Virus record (IMG/VR): IMGVR_UViG_3300023110_000217
Location: 1 to 20,140 of that record
DNA length: 20,140 nt
Reading direction: 5' to 3' (one strand)
From: a virus
The notes under the pieces were generated by a model. It was not told the DNA's origin, did not search any database, and saw nothing but the letters and a program-made list of their open reading frames with translations. Shown here piece by piece: positions 13,312 to 20,140 of the stretch; positions within the stretch are counted from its first letter, which is position 1, and the number at the start of each line of letters is the position of its first letter. A program made the position numbers and the translations under genes.

Positions 13312-15612
13312 TTATGCCGTGAACGAAGCTCCAGTCGGTAGAATGTTGAAATCAAGTACAATGAATTCAGCAGTTTTAGTTGGTTGTAGATAAATCTGAC
13401 CAGCTAAGATGTTTCTATCGATTACATCTGGAGTATTATTTGTTTCATCCATTACAACTCTAAACGCATATAAACCTTGTCTTTGTTGGATTCCCTCTAA
13501 ATATGGGTTTACTGTGTTTAAGAACTTAGAACGAGTTGTAGCAGTGTTTTGTTCGAATACTAAGTATCTTGAAGTTGAAGCGATATACTTCTTAACTTTG
13601 ATAAGTAATCTACGAACATTAATTCTATCAAGAGCTGAAGCTCTATCTTGAAGGGTTTTCTGACCAAATGCAACAATACCTTCTCCTGGGAATTGTGCGA
13701 TTGGGTTGATTTTTCCTTCATATAATGTATCTCTTTCAGAGTGTGTTAATCTGTTAAGAACTGAAACAGCACCTACGATACCACCACGATTAAGACCTGC
13801 AGGAGCGAACCACTCAGCAGCAACTGCATCGTTAGCAGCATAAATTCCTGGCATCAATACAGATGGTGGAACTGAAGTTAGTTTATTAGTTCTTGAGTCG
13901 ATTGTTTTAACCCATGGGTAGTAAGTACCAACATAGTTAGAATCTACTGCCTGTCCTTGGTCTACTGCATCTGTAATTGTTGCATCAGCACCAACTACAT
14001 CACCAATGAAAAATGCGTCTTCTCTAGCTTCACACATATCAACGATTTTATCGAATACATACGAGTGATGTTGTCTTACAATACCAGGTGCAGATACTAA
14101 GTTAATATCGAAATCATCTGGGTTAGATACTGAGTTAATTGCTTTTACATAAGAAACTGAACCGCTAGATGTTGAACCAGCTAAATCAAATCCTTGTGAG
14201 TTACCTGAAGAAATATCTGTTCCTTTATCACTAGATACTGTTGGAGATACACCATCGAATCCGCCTTGGAATCCTACAATGAGTTGTCTCTTATTAATAT
14301 CTGCAGCTGATGAACCAGTTAATTCATAAGATAATTGAGAATCAAATGCAAATACTACATTTGAACCAGTTCCAGCGTTTGTTGGGATTGGTTTTAAGTA
14401 ATGTGCATTATCAATTTTAGTTACAGATGTTTCTAAATCAATACCACTATAAGATGTACCATTAGATGCAGTGTTTGAATCTGAATCTGTTTGGAAAACT
14501 ACAGCAGGTACTTCTGAACCACTTGCAACTAAGATTGGGTTTTGATATTCTGCATGTCCAAATGGTCCCGCGATGATAGGGAATGAACCTTCGTTAGAAC
14601 ATTCTACTCTAATATAAGATGAACGGTTTCGGTAATCACCATTTAGAGTTTGTTTTCCGTTTGCATCAATAGTAATATTGATATCACCAATTACTTTCTT
14701 AATGTAATTTGGAGATGCAGGGTCTAAGTTAACATTATTAAATGTTTCTAAAATTGAAGGTCTTTTATCTGTATCAGAATATCCACGAACCACGATAGAG
14801 AATGTTGCATAATCAGTAGCATTAGATTCTCCAGCAGCTTTTACATTAAAGATACCAATCTTATATTCTTTATTATAGTTAGAACCATCACCTAAAGTGT
14901 GGAAACGGAATAGGTCATGTCTTTCACCTGATATCAACTGTGATTTAATCCAAGGAGTTGTTGCGTGTTGAATATCAAATCCAAAATCTTGGTCTGGTAA
15001 AGTTTCTAAAATTACTTCACCACCAGCAGTTAATGTTGATGCTAAATCAGTTGCTGCTTTTTCGAAGTAAACATATGAGTAAGCTTTTTTAGAACCACGA
15101 GCAGATTCACCGAATACATCAGATAAATCATTTGCTGCAGATGGTAAAATAGATGCTGACACTGCAGTTCCTAACGCTGAACCGCTAATTGAGAACGCAG
15201 AAGCACTTGGTTGAGCATCAATAGTAGTAGATGGTAAACCTACCGACTCATCTCCATTATGAGTTACGAAAAGAGAACCTACTACTTTAATAGCACCAGA
15301 ACCACTTGCCTGAACTTTGATTGCTACAGGGTCAACATGAGTATAACCACCGGTGTGTCCAACACGAACGATAGTTACAGTTCCAGCTTCTCTTAAATAA
15401 TTTTGTACGGTATATCCTGTATAGTATGTTCCATCAGGTGTACCGAAGATTTTTTCAAATTCTGATTGGGTGTTTACAACGGTTGGTACGAACGCAGGTC
15501 CTTTATGGAAAGGTCCAATTACTGCTGCTCCGATTTCTCCAATCCCTTGTGCTAAGAAAGAAAGGTCATTCTCTCTCGTAAATACACCAGGTGATACAAT
15601 TTTTTCTGCCAT
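13312..15612 (-). CDS. 18: Tail sheath protein (T4 gp18-like)
   Basis: 766 aa (T4 gp18 is 659). The N-terminus MAEKIVSPGVFTRENDLSFLAQGIGEIGAAVIGPFHKGPA is the classic gp18 handle sequence, with VPTVVNTQSEFEKIFG next. The C-terminal domain (about 540-766) has the sheath signatures VLMPGIYAANDAVAAEWFAPAGLNRGG, INPIAQFPGEGIVAFGQKTLQ, RRLLIKVKKYI and the end EFIVLDFNILPTGASF. Residues about 110-520 are Ser/Thr/Gly-rich, form the surface domains and account for the extra length. Sheath subunits contract to drive the tube into the cell. The gene has AAGGAG before the ATG, a TATTTATA element 43 nt upstream and a short hairpin between them. I see no terminator behind it, so readthrough into the tube gene is likely. 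Confidence 0.97.
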   Translation of the reverse strand: MAEKIVSPGVFTRENDLSFLAQGIGEIGAAVIGPFHKGPAFVPTVVNTQSEFEKIFGTPDGTYYTGYTVQNYLREAGTVTIVRVGHTGGYTHVDPVAIKVQASGSGAIKVVGSLFVTHNGDESVGLPSTTIDAQPSASAFSISGSALGTAVSASILPSAANDLSDVFGESARGSKKAYSYVYFEKAATDLASTLTAGGEVILETLPDQDFGFDIQHATTPWIKSQLISGERHDLFRFHTLGDGSNYNKEYKIGIFNVKAAGESNATDYATFSIVVRGYSDTDKRPSILETFNNVNLDPASPNYIKKVIGDINITIDANGKQTLNGDYRNRSSYIRVECSNEGSFPIIAGPFGHAEYQNPILVASGSEVPAVVFQTDSDSNTASNGTSYSGIDLETSVTKIDNAHYLKPIPTNAGTGSNVVFAFDSQLSYELTGSSAADINKRQLIVGFQGGFDGVSPTVSSDKGTDISSGNSQGFDLAGSTSSGSVSYVKAINSVSNPDDFDINLVSAPGIVRQHHSYVFDKIVDMCEAREDAFFIGDVVGADATITDAVDQGQAVDSNYVGTYYPWVKTIDSRTNKLTSVPPSVLMPGIYAANDAVAAEWFAPAGLNRGGIVGAVSVLNRLTHSERDTLYEGKINPIAQFPGEGIVAFGQKTLQDRASALDRINVRRLLIKVKKYIASTSRYLVFEQNTATTRSKFLNTVNPYLEGIQQRQGLYAFRVVMDETNNTPDVIDRNILAGQIYLQPTKTAEFIVLDFNILPTGASFTA

Positions 15613-15638
15613 GTTATTTTACTCCTTGTTAATAAAAT

Positions 15639-15654
15639 TGTGTATGAATACACA
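15639..15654 (-). promoter_or_regulatory. Leader hairpin of the sheath gene
   Basis: Inverted repeat TGTGTAT-GA-ATACACA, 7 bp with a 2-nt loop, placed between the TATTTATA element and the AAGGAG ribosome site. It could be a 5' mRNA stabiliser or a protein-binding operator; no T-run follows, so it is not a terminator. Short, so possibly chance. Confidence 0.35.
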
Positions 15655-15662
15655 TATAAATA
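15655..15662 (-). promoter_or_regulatory. Late-promoter-like TATTTATA element before the sheath gene
   Basis: Coding strand TTATATTTATATGTGTA, 43 nt before the ATG, the longest spacing of the seven; the leader hairpin accounts for the extra length. Confidence 0.55.
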
Positions 15663-15692
15663 TAAGATAACTTTTCCAAAAGTATATTTTTC

Positions 15693-15977
15693 TTACTCTG
15701 AAACTTCTTCTTTAGAGATTGGAGTGAATGTATTTGTTGTTGGGTCGTAATTACCATCACCATATTTTTCATTCAATCCCTTAAAAAGGTCTTGTTCTTG
15801 TTGTTGTAACCCTTTGTGTTTTTCGATTAGTTGTTCTTCTAAATCATCTAGTTCATCTAATCTTCTGTTTCTCTCAATAGATAATTGTCCTAATTGAGTA
15901 AAAACATTTGCAACTTCTTGACGAAGTTGGTTAATCGATTGTACTTCTTCTTCTGTAAATTGGATTGTTTCTGCCAT
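15693..15977 (-). CDS. 94-aa coiled-coil protein between Hint protein and sheath
   Basis: MAETIQFTEEEVQSINQLRQEVANVF begins a long acidic helix; heptad-like hydrophobics continue through QLSIERNRRLDELDDLEEQLIEKHKGLQQQEQDLF (about 30-67), then a short non-helical tail (KYGDGNYDPTTNTFTPI). This is very probably a coiled coil over residues 8-70. Similar short 'FTEEE...LRQE' coiled-coil proteins occur in marine phage structural regions as far as I recall, without known function. It has its own TATTTATA element and no Shine-Dalgarno sequence, lies in the late block, and could be a small structural or chaperone protein. Confidence 0.75.
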   Translation of the reverse strand: MAETIQFTEEEVQSINQLRQEVANVFTQLGQLSIERNRRLDELDDLEEQLIEKHKGLQQQEQDLFKGLNEKYGDGNYDPTTNTFTPISKEEVSE

Positions 15978-16011
15978 TTTAATATAACTTTTTAATTATT
16001 TAATTTATATA

Positions 16012-16019
16012 TATAAATA
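16012..16019 (-). promoter_or_regulatory. Late-promoter-like TATTTATA element before the coiled-coil gene
   Basis: Coding strand ATATATTTATATATATA, 35 nt before the ATG, in a very AT-rich gap where chance matches are more likely than at the other sites. Confidence 0.5.
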
Positions 16020-16043
16020 TATTGTTTTTTCTCAAACGATAAA

Positions 16044-17312
16044 TTATCTCGTAAATGTTAATGTACTTGACCAAGTTCCCTTCAATCCAGCTTCAATTGC
16101 ACGAACTCTAAAATACCAAGTTCCTGCTGCTAAAATTGTGTTAACTTCAACTTCAGTTGTACTCCATTCATCTGCAGTATTTTCAATCGAACTAAAGTTT
16201 GATGCTGCAGATATTTGATATTCATATGCAGTTACACCAGTTGTAGTAGTATCAGATGGTGCTGTCCATGTTACCAATGGTGATGAATATGTTACAGAGG
16301 TAGGTGCACCAGGACCTGAGAAATCTGAATGCGAGTTACCTCCTTTATTGTGAGTAATATATCCATTAACCATATAAGTATCTTCTTCTTCAACATCAAT
16401 TGAAATAATTTCAGTTGTTTTTTCTACTACTTCAATAGAAGTAATATCAACTTCAGTTCCATCACCTTTGATTAGTTTATCACCAACTACTAAGTTGAAC
16501 ATTTCTTTGAATAAATAATCACCACCTACTGAATCTTTAACTAACATTGGGTGTTCTGATGTTGCAGTTACCTCACCATCGTTAATATCATAATATCTTG
16601 GTGAGAACGAATAAGTTAAATTTACAACTGTTACATCTTTTGCTGTTGTAGATAATTCAGATGATGACCAATCTAAGAAAGTTCCATCTGAATCAGTTCC
16701 TAAACCACCAATTGAGAATCCTTTTAATAAATCTCCTTCAGATAATTCACCAGCTTCAATTGTTGTTCCATCTGCAAGTGTTACAGGTGAATCAATCGTT
16801 AAACATAAAGCAGTTGAGTTACCATCATATGAATCTACCGAATAAACGGTTTTATCTCTATTTGTATTATAGTTTGTTGCATGGTCATTAAATCCATCAG
16901 CAAAAACTACTCTTAATGTATGAGTTTCAATTCCTTGTAATGTAGTTTGTGTTACAACATCAGTCATGTTACCAACTGCAAAAGTAGCAGTTGCTCCACT
17001 ATTTGTATCTAATGAAATTTTAGTACCAGTTGGAACTGACCAAGTAAAGTTATCTGACCGTGTTGAAATTTTAGAAAAGTCTGAACCTGCACCAGTAAAA
17101 CCAAGTGTGTAGGTTTCCGATGTATTTTCTACTGCATAAGTATAACCACTAATATCACCTACTGCATCTATATAAAAATCGCTACCAAGAGAAATATTAT
17201 CTCCAGATACAGGTGAACCTTTAATAGTTCCTAATGAAATGTCTGATACACCTTGTCCTGTAGCAGAACCAAGATTATTTAAACTTAGAGTGTCTCCTGA
17301 TGATACGGCCAT
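16044..17312 (-). CDS. Virion-type protein with embedded self-cleaving Hint domain and C-terminal FN3 domain
   Basis: 422 aa in three parts. Residues 1-169 are Ser/Thr/Gly-rich and beta-like, as in phage appendage or decoration proteins. Residues 170-322 form a compact Hint (intein/hedgehog) domain without homing endonuclease. Cys170 starts it (LCLTIDSPVTLADGTTIEAG), followed by ELSEGDLL, the block-B motif Thr251-Ser-Glu-His254 (TSEHPML), VVGDKLIKGDG at 275-285 and the terminal YMVNGYITHN with His321-Asn322. Residues 335-422 are a fibronectin type III domain (PTSVTYSSPLVTWTAPSD...YFRVRAIEAG). The residue after Asn322 is Lys323, not Cys/Ser/Thr, so normal splicing is not expected. Cleavage at one or both borders, as in bacterial intein-like domains, is. 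AGGAG precedes the ATG and a TATTTATA element lies 25 nt upstream. The gene sits between the glycosyltransferase and sheath genes. The role in the virion is inferred from context. Confidence 0.85.
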   Translation of the reverse strand: MAVSSGDTLSLNNLGSATGQGVSDISLGTIKGSPVSGDNISLGSDFYIDAVGDISGYTYAVENTSETYTLGFTGAGSDFSKISTRSDNFTWSVPTGTKISLDTNSGATATFAVGNMTDVVTQTTLQGIETHTLRVVFADGFNDHATNYNTNRDKTVYSVDSYDGNSTALCLTIDSPVTLADGTTIEAGELSEGDLLKGFSIGGLGTDSDGTFLDWSSSELSTTAKDVTVVNLTYSFSPRYYDINDGEVTATSEHPMLVKDSVGGDYLFKEMFNLVVGDKLIKGDGTEVDITSIEVVEKTTEIISIDVEEEDTYMVNGYITHNKGGNSHSDFSGPGAPTSVTYSSPLVTWTAPSDTTTTGVTAYEYQISAASNFSSIENTADEWSTTEVEVNTILAAGTWYFRVRAIEAGLKGTWSSTLTFTR

Positions 17313-17328
17313 TTATATTTTCTCCTAT

Positions 17329-18324
17329 CTAACTATTATAAATATCAAGGAACTCTCTTACCCATCGTTCTTTATCGGTAAAATTGTCCTTCATATATTG
17401 TTTTAGATGTAAAAACCACTTATTTTTTTCCTCATAAGGGGTTTCAATTAACTTATTATAAATATGATGAAATTCTTTTTTATTAGATGCTCTATAAGGA
17501 TATTCCAAATCTTTACACCAACTTCCATTTAATATTGGTAATTTACCCATATCTACTGATTGAAAGATTGAATAACCAAATGGCTCTGATGTAAAGGATG
17601 AATGTGATATACCCCAATCCATATTCCAAAACTTATCACTAAATTGAGAATCATAATGAAATATTCTAGATTTAGACATATCTAACTTTGCACCATTTTT
17701 CCAAATTGTATTAAATTCAAGTGAATTAGTAAAAACTAAACTTGGTAACCCATCTAAATAGTGTGGATTCTTTCTACCTTCACATCTTGCAGCAAATCCT
17801 AATTTATTTGACTTACTTAAAGGTTTATTGTGTTTAAATTCGTAAAAGTTGGTAATATTTGTATTTTCTATAAGAATTTCATATAACCCAACCCAAATTG
17901 AATGTTTTGCCCATTCGTTTATTTGTTTTTCCCAAGATGAATCTAAATAAGGATGCCAACCTAATGAAGCATCAGTTCCAACTTGTGATTTTAAAATATG
18001 GTCTACTGAATTATGTAAAATATTCGAGTAAATCTTGTGTTTATTTTCTTCCAATACTTTCATTGGAGTGTAATGACCATGTAAGATATGTATTCTTCTA
18101 CAATCTTTGATTATTTTTTCAAATTTGAGAATATCATCTCCGTGCCAATGTGATTCTATTGGAAATTGAAAATCTTCATGACCTTTGGGTTTATTTCTAT
18201 GTATGAGAAGAACGGGTTTAACTTTTAACTTTGATGCAATTTCTTCTAACCAAATATTAACCCAAGTATCAGTACCTGCATTTACCCAAGGCCCTCCACC
18301 TGTGGTATAATAAACATCATACAT
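17329..18324 (-). CDS. GT-B-type glycosyltransferase (family 4-like)
   Basis: 331 aa. The N-terminus has a Gly-rich loop (TTGGGPWVNAGTDTWVNIWLEEIASKL, about 7-33), as in the first Rossmann domain of GT-B enzymes. Near the C-terminus is the nucleotide-sugar motif of GT4-like enzymes, Glu247-Pro-Phe-Gly250 (SEPFGYSIFQSVDMGKLPIL), followed by a helical tail ending in a basic/aromatic helix (WVREFLDIYNS). No signal peptide or membrane helix is seen, so it acts in the cytoplasm. It starts 3 nt after the tail fibre stop, has no Shine-Dalgarno sequence, and is probably co-expressed with the fibre. Likely jobs are glycosylating a virion appendage or host surface sugar; donor and acceptor cannot be told. 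Sequence is divergent outside the two motifs. Confidence 0.7.
   Translation of the reverse strand: MYDVYYTTGGGPWVNAGTDTWVNIWLEEIASKLKVKPVLLIHRNKPKGHEDFQFPIESHWHGDDILKFEKIIKDCRRIHILHGHYTPMKVLEENKHKIYSNILHNSVDHILKSQVGTDASLGWHPYLDSSWEKQINEWAKHSIWVGLYEILIENTNITNFYEFKHNKPLSKSNKLGFAARCEGRKNPHYLDGLPSLVFTNSLEFNTIWKNGAKLDMSKSRIFHYDSQFSDKFWNMDWGISHSSFTSEPFGYSIFQSVDMGKLPILNGSWCKDLEYPYRASNKKEFHHIYNKLIETPYEEKNKWFLHLKQYMKDNFTDKERWVREFLDIYNS
17337..17344 (-). promoter_or_regulatory. Late-promoter-like TATTTATA element before the Hint-domain gene
   Basis: Coding strand GATATTTATAATAGTTAGAT, 25 nt before the ATG, overlapping the last codons of the glycosyltransferase gene. AGGAG follows directly. Confidence 0.55.
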
Positions 18325-18327
18325 ATT

Positions 18328-20140
18328 TTATTTTTTTACGATTATTACTCCAGCAAATGTACTTGAAAATACAACAGTAACTTGATTTGCCGAATCTGAA
18401 GTAATTGAAGTTGGTACTTCTTGTTGAGATGTAGAAGTATTCCAAGCTTGTACTATTGGATATTGTTCATTTAAATCATGTTTTATTTCATATGTAGAAT
18501 AGTTTTCAACTTCTTCTTTATAAGTTGTTAAATCTGTAATTTGTGAAGAACCACTAATTACACCACCTGGTAAAGTTAAATCATCTTCTGTTGCAACATC
18601 ATCTTTATCAGAAAATTGTATTTTACCATCACCATCTACTTTAATTTTTCTTGCAGTTGCACCACTACCAATTTGTAATTCATTAACAACTACTTTTTTA
18701 AGAGCTTGTGTATCTGAATCTTTAAAGTTTATATCTCCTGAATCATCTCTTGTAATAAGAGTACCACCCAAATCAATTGTTGAACCACTTAAAAATAAAT
18801 CTCTAAATCTCTTTGATGATGAACCTAAATCATATACTTCTGTTGTATCTGGTAAAATAGGTCCGTAAACTTCCATAGTAGTACCTTGTTGAGAACGAAC
18901 TTTAGTAAATGCATTTGAAGTATAACCACTTTCAACAGAAGATTGTTCACTACTTTGATTTGTGTTTACAGTTACATTAGCTAATAATGTTGTACTTCTT
19001 GGAATTACATCCATATCTACGGTTACATTTCCATAGATTGTTCCAAGAGTTTCAAATGCTAATATAAACCCTGCAGTAGTTGTTTGTTTTGTCCAAAGTA
19101 GAGGATTAATATATCTACCTCCATTATACTCTTCGTGGTAATTAACCGTCCAGCTTAGAGCTGGTAGAGTATTACTTCTTAATGCTGCATTAAAATAAAC
19201 TGTATGAGTTTCTCCTGCATTTTGGGCAGTCATTCTACCTACAATCTGATAGTTATTTGAATTACCACTTGGTATTATAGTTACAACCTTTTGATATTCA
19301 CCACTACTAAAATAACTACCGTTACTATTACCGTAATAAACTTGATTAAAGCTCATTACATTTGAGTTGTTATATCTTACCTCTGTAAAATAAGGTGAAT
19401 CACTACCTGAACCGAATACAGGTCCATTAAGTGTAATAGCATCTAGAGTACTTCCACTAAGTTGTGATGAACCACTAATTAAACCATCACCATTCAATTC
19501 TGCAAATACTCCATAATTAGAAATTTGAGTTGATGATGAAACCAACCCATCTATATCAAATAAATCAGAATCTATTTGTTCGGATGATGATATAAGTCCA
19601 CTTGGAATGTTATTAAGATTAGAATAATCTAAGTAATATGAAGCAGGTTGTCCATTTAAGTTAGATGCATCACTAGCAGAACCACTTACAATATGTCCAC
19701 CTTTTGCAACCACAACAAATCCACTTTGAGCAGATGATAAAACTACTTGTACGGTATTTTGGTCTGTTAAAGATACAGTTTGTGGTATAATTTGATTATC
19801 GTTGTTATCATATACAGATACAATTACATTTTTAGAATTGAAGTTGTGTCCAACATTTATTGTAGATTGGTTATCAAATGAAGATGTTACAGTTGCTACT
19901 TGAGATATATCAGCTGTAGGTAAATTTGTTAACTTTGAACCATCACCAACAAAGTATGATGCAGTTACTGCACCATTTAATTTGAGAGAACCTGTTATAT
20001 AATTTTCGGTGTTTGTGGTAAGTATTTCAGATATGGTTGAGGTACCTGAATCTTTTTCGAAGAATATTCTACCATCATAGGTGTTTATCGCCAATTCACC
20101 GAGTTCTAAATTACTCGTTGTTGGGACTTTACCAGATACC
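18328..20140 (-). CDS. Tail fibre / appendage protein, 5' end cut by window edge
   Basis: The frame is open to the right edge. A TTG at 20094 could be taken as the start, but 15 in-frame codons precede it and encode VSGKVPTTSNLELGELAINTYDGRI, the usual interior sequence of T4-like phage fibres, so the gene is 5'-partial (at least 603 codons visible). Numbering from that TTG: a GDGSKLTNLP module at 50-59; a beta domain at about 78-131 (VGHNFNSKNVIVSVYDN...GFVVVAKGG), repeated at the C-terminus (535-588, IKHDLNEQYPIVQAWN...GVIIVKK); and four short linkers of the GLISGSSQL type at 166, 183, 204 and 511. It should form trimeric fibres or a neck/baseplate appendage that binds the host. A glycosyltransferase gene follows immediately. 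The protein is Ser/Thr/Asn-rich throughout, so the exact appendage cannot be named. Confidence 0.85.
   Translation of the reverse strand, partial: VSGKVPTTSNLELGELAINTYDGRIFFEKDSGTSTISEILTTNTENYITGSLKLNGAVTASYFVGDGSKLTNLPTADISQVATVTSSFDNQSTINVGHNFNSKNVIVSVYDNNDNQIIPQTVSLTDQNTVQVVLSSAQSGFVVVAKGGHIVSGSASDASNLNGQPASYYLDYSNLNNIPSGLISSSEQIDSDLFDIDGLVSSSTQISNYGVFAELNGDGLISGSSQLSGSTLDAITLNGPVFGSGSDSPYFTEVRYNNSNVMSFNQVYYGNSNGSYFSSGEYQKVVTIIPSGNSNNYQIVGRMTAQNAGETHTVYFNAALRSNTLPALSWTVNYHEEYNGGRYINPLLWTKQTTTAGFILAFETLGTIYGNVTVDMDVIPRSTTLLANVTVNTNQSSEQSSVESGYTSNAFTKVRSQQGTTMEVYGPILPDTTEVYDLGSSSKRFRDLFLSGSTIDLGGTLITRDDSGDINFKDSDTQALKKVVVNELQIGSGATARKIKVDGDGKIQFSDKDDVATEDDLTLPGGVISGSSQITDLTTYKEEVENYSTYEIKHDLNEQYPIVQAWNTSTSQQEVPTSITSDSANQVTVVFSSTFAGVIIVKK

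Noticed and set aside
15655-15693. Terminator after the coiled-coil gene (ACTTTT..AAAAGT)
   Set aside because: The stem is 6 bp, A/T-only except one pair, and lacks a clean T-run.
2215-17344. Plus-strand T4-type late promoters (TATAAATA reads on the plus strand)
   Set aside because: They would drive antisense RNA into seven gene ends with no plus-strand genes, while all seven sit at a short distance before minus-strand starts.
17457-17464. Eighth copy of TATTTATA (coding strand)
   Set aside because: It lies inside the glycosyltransferase coding region with no gene start nearby; likely chance in AT-rich DNA. It shows the octamer alone is not sufficient evidence.
20092-20094. TTG as true start of the fibre gene
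   Set aside because: In-frame sequence upstream to the window edge encodes the fibre motif LELGELAINTYDG, so the TTG is an internal Leu codon.
1-20140. CRISPR array, tRNA gene, insertion sequence, integrase or attachment site
   Set aside because: No spaced short repeats, cloverleaf, transposase-like frame or recombinase motif was seen; the repeats present are intragenic or the 71-bp cassette.

Overview
The window is a 20.1 kb piece of an AT-rich (about one third GC by eye) contractile-tailed phage genome. Every convincing gene lies on the minus strand, so transcription runs from high to low coordinates. Sheath and tube proteins are of the T4 gp18/gp19 type. The gene order sheath, tube, chaperone, tape measure, LysM/X-like, hub resembles the compact tail operons of P2/Mu-like phages more than the scattered order of T4. 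Codon use, the tail-fibre linker style (GLISGSSQL-like) and the PhyH gene resemble marine T4-like phages. The host cannot be fixed from sequence: four structural genes have strong AGGAG ribosome sites, the others have AT-rich leaders without one, and promoter candidates at the left can be read as sigma70-like or as Bacteroidota-like (TAnnTTTG).

Layout in the direction of transcription: a tail-fibre gene entering from beyond the right edge (18328-20140); a GT-B-like glycosyltransferase (17329-18324); a virion-type protein with an embedded self-cleaving Hint (intein-like) domain and a C-terminal fibronectin-III domain (16044-17312); a coiled-coil small protein (15693-15977); tail sheath (13312-15612); tail tube (12769-13257); a T4 gp26-like assembly protein (11891-12658) that overlaps a second chaperone-like frame (11689-11949), with a U7 slip site at the junction; a 65-aa basic protein; a 1151-aa tape measure protein with nested repeats; a 795-aa baseplate protein; a 94-aa LysM/gpX-like protein; an 898-aa hub protein; and a 118-aa protein joined to the hub gene by TAATG. 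The tail module ends there. The left end holds a PhyH-type dioxygenase gene and five or six small accessory genes. One is a 34-aa gene and one runs off the left edge.

Regulation is unusually readable. Seven genes or operons each carry the octamer TATTTATA (coding strand) about 20-43 nt before the start codon. This is the reverse complement of the T4 late promoter TATAAATA and is probably this phage's late promoter or another shared leader element. Hairpin-plus-U-run terminators follow the tube gene and the chaperone pair. At the left, a perfect 71-bp direct repeat combines a terminator hairpin with a promoter-like sequence, resembling the PeSL shuffling cassettes of T4-type phages.

Best candidates for something not yet described: the Hint-domain appendage protein with Lys instead of a +1 nucleophile, the inverted late-promoter-like motif set, and the possible +1 (or -2) frameshift between the gp26-like gene and its overlapping partner.
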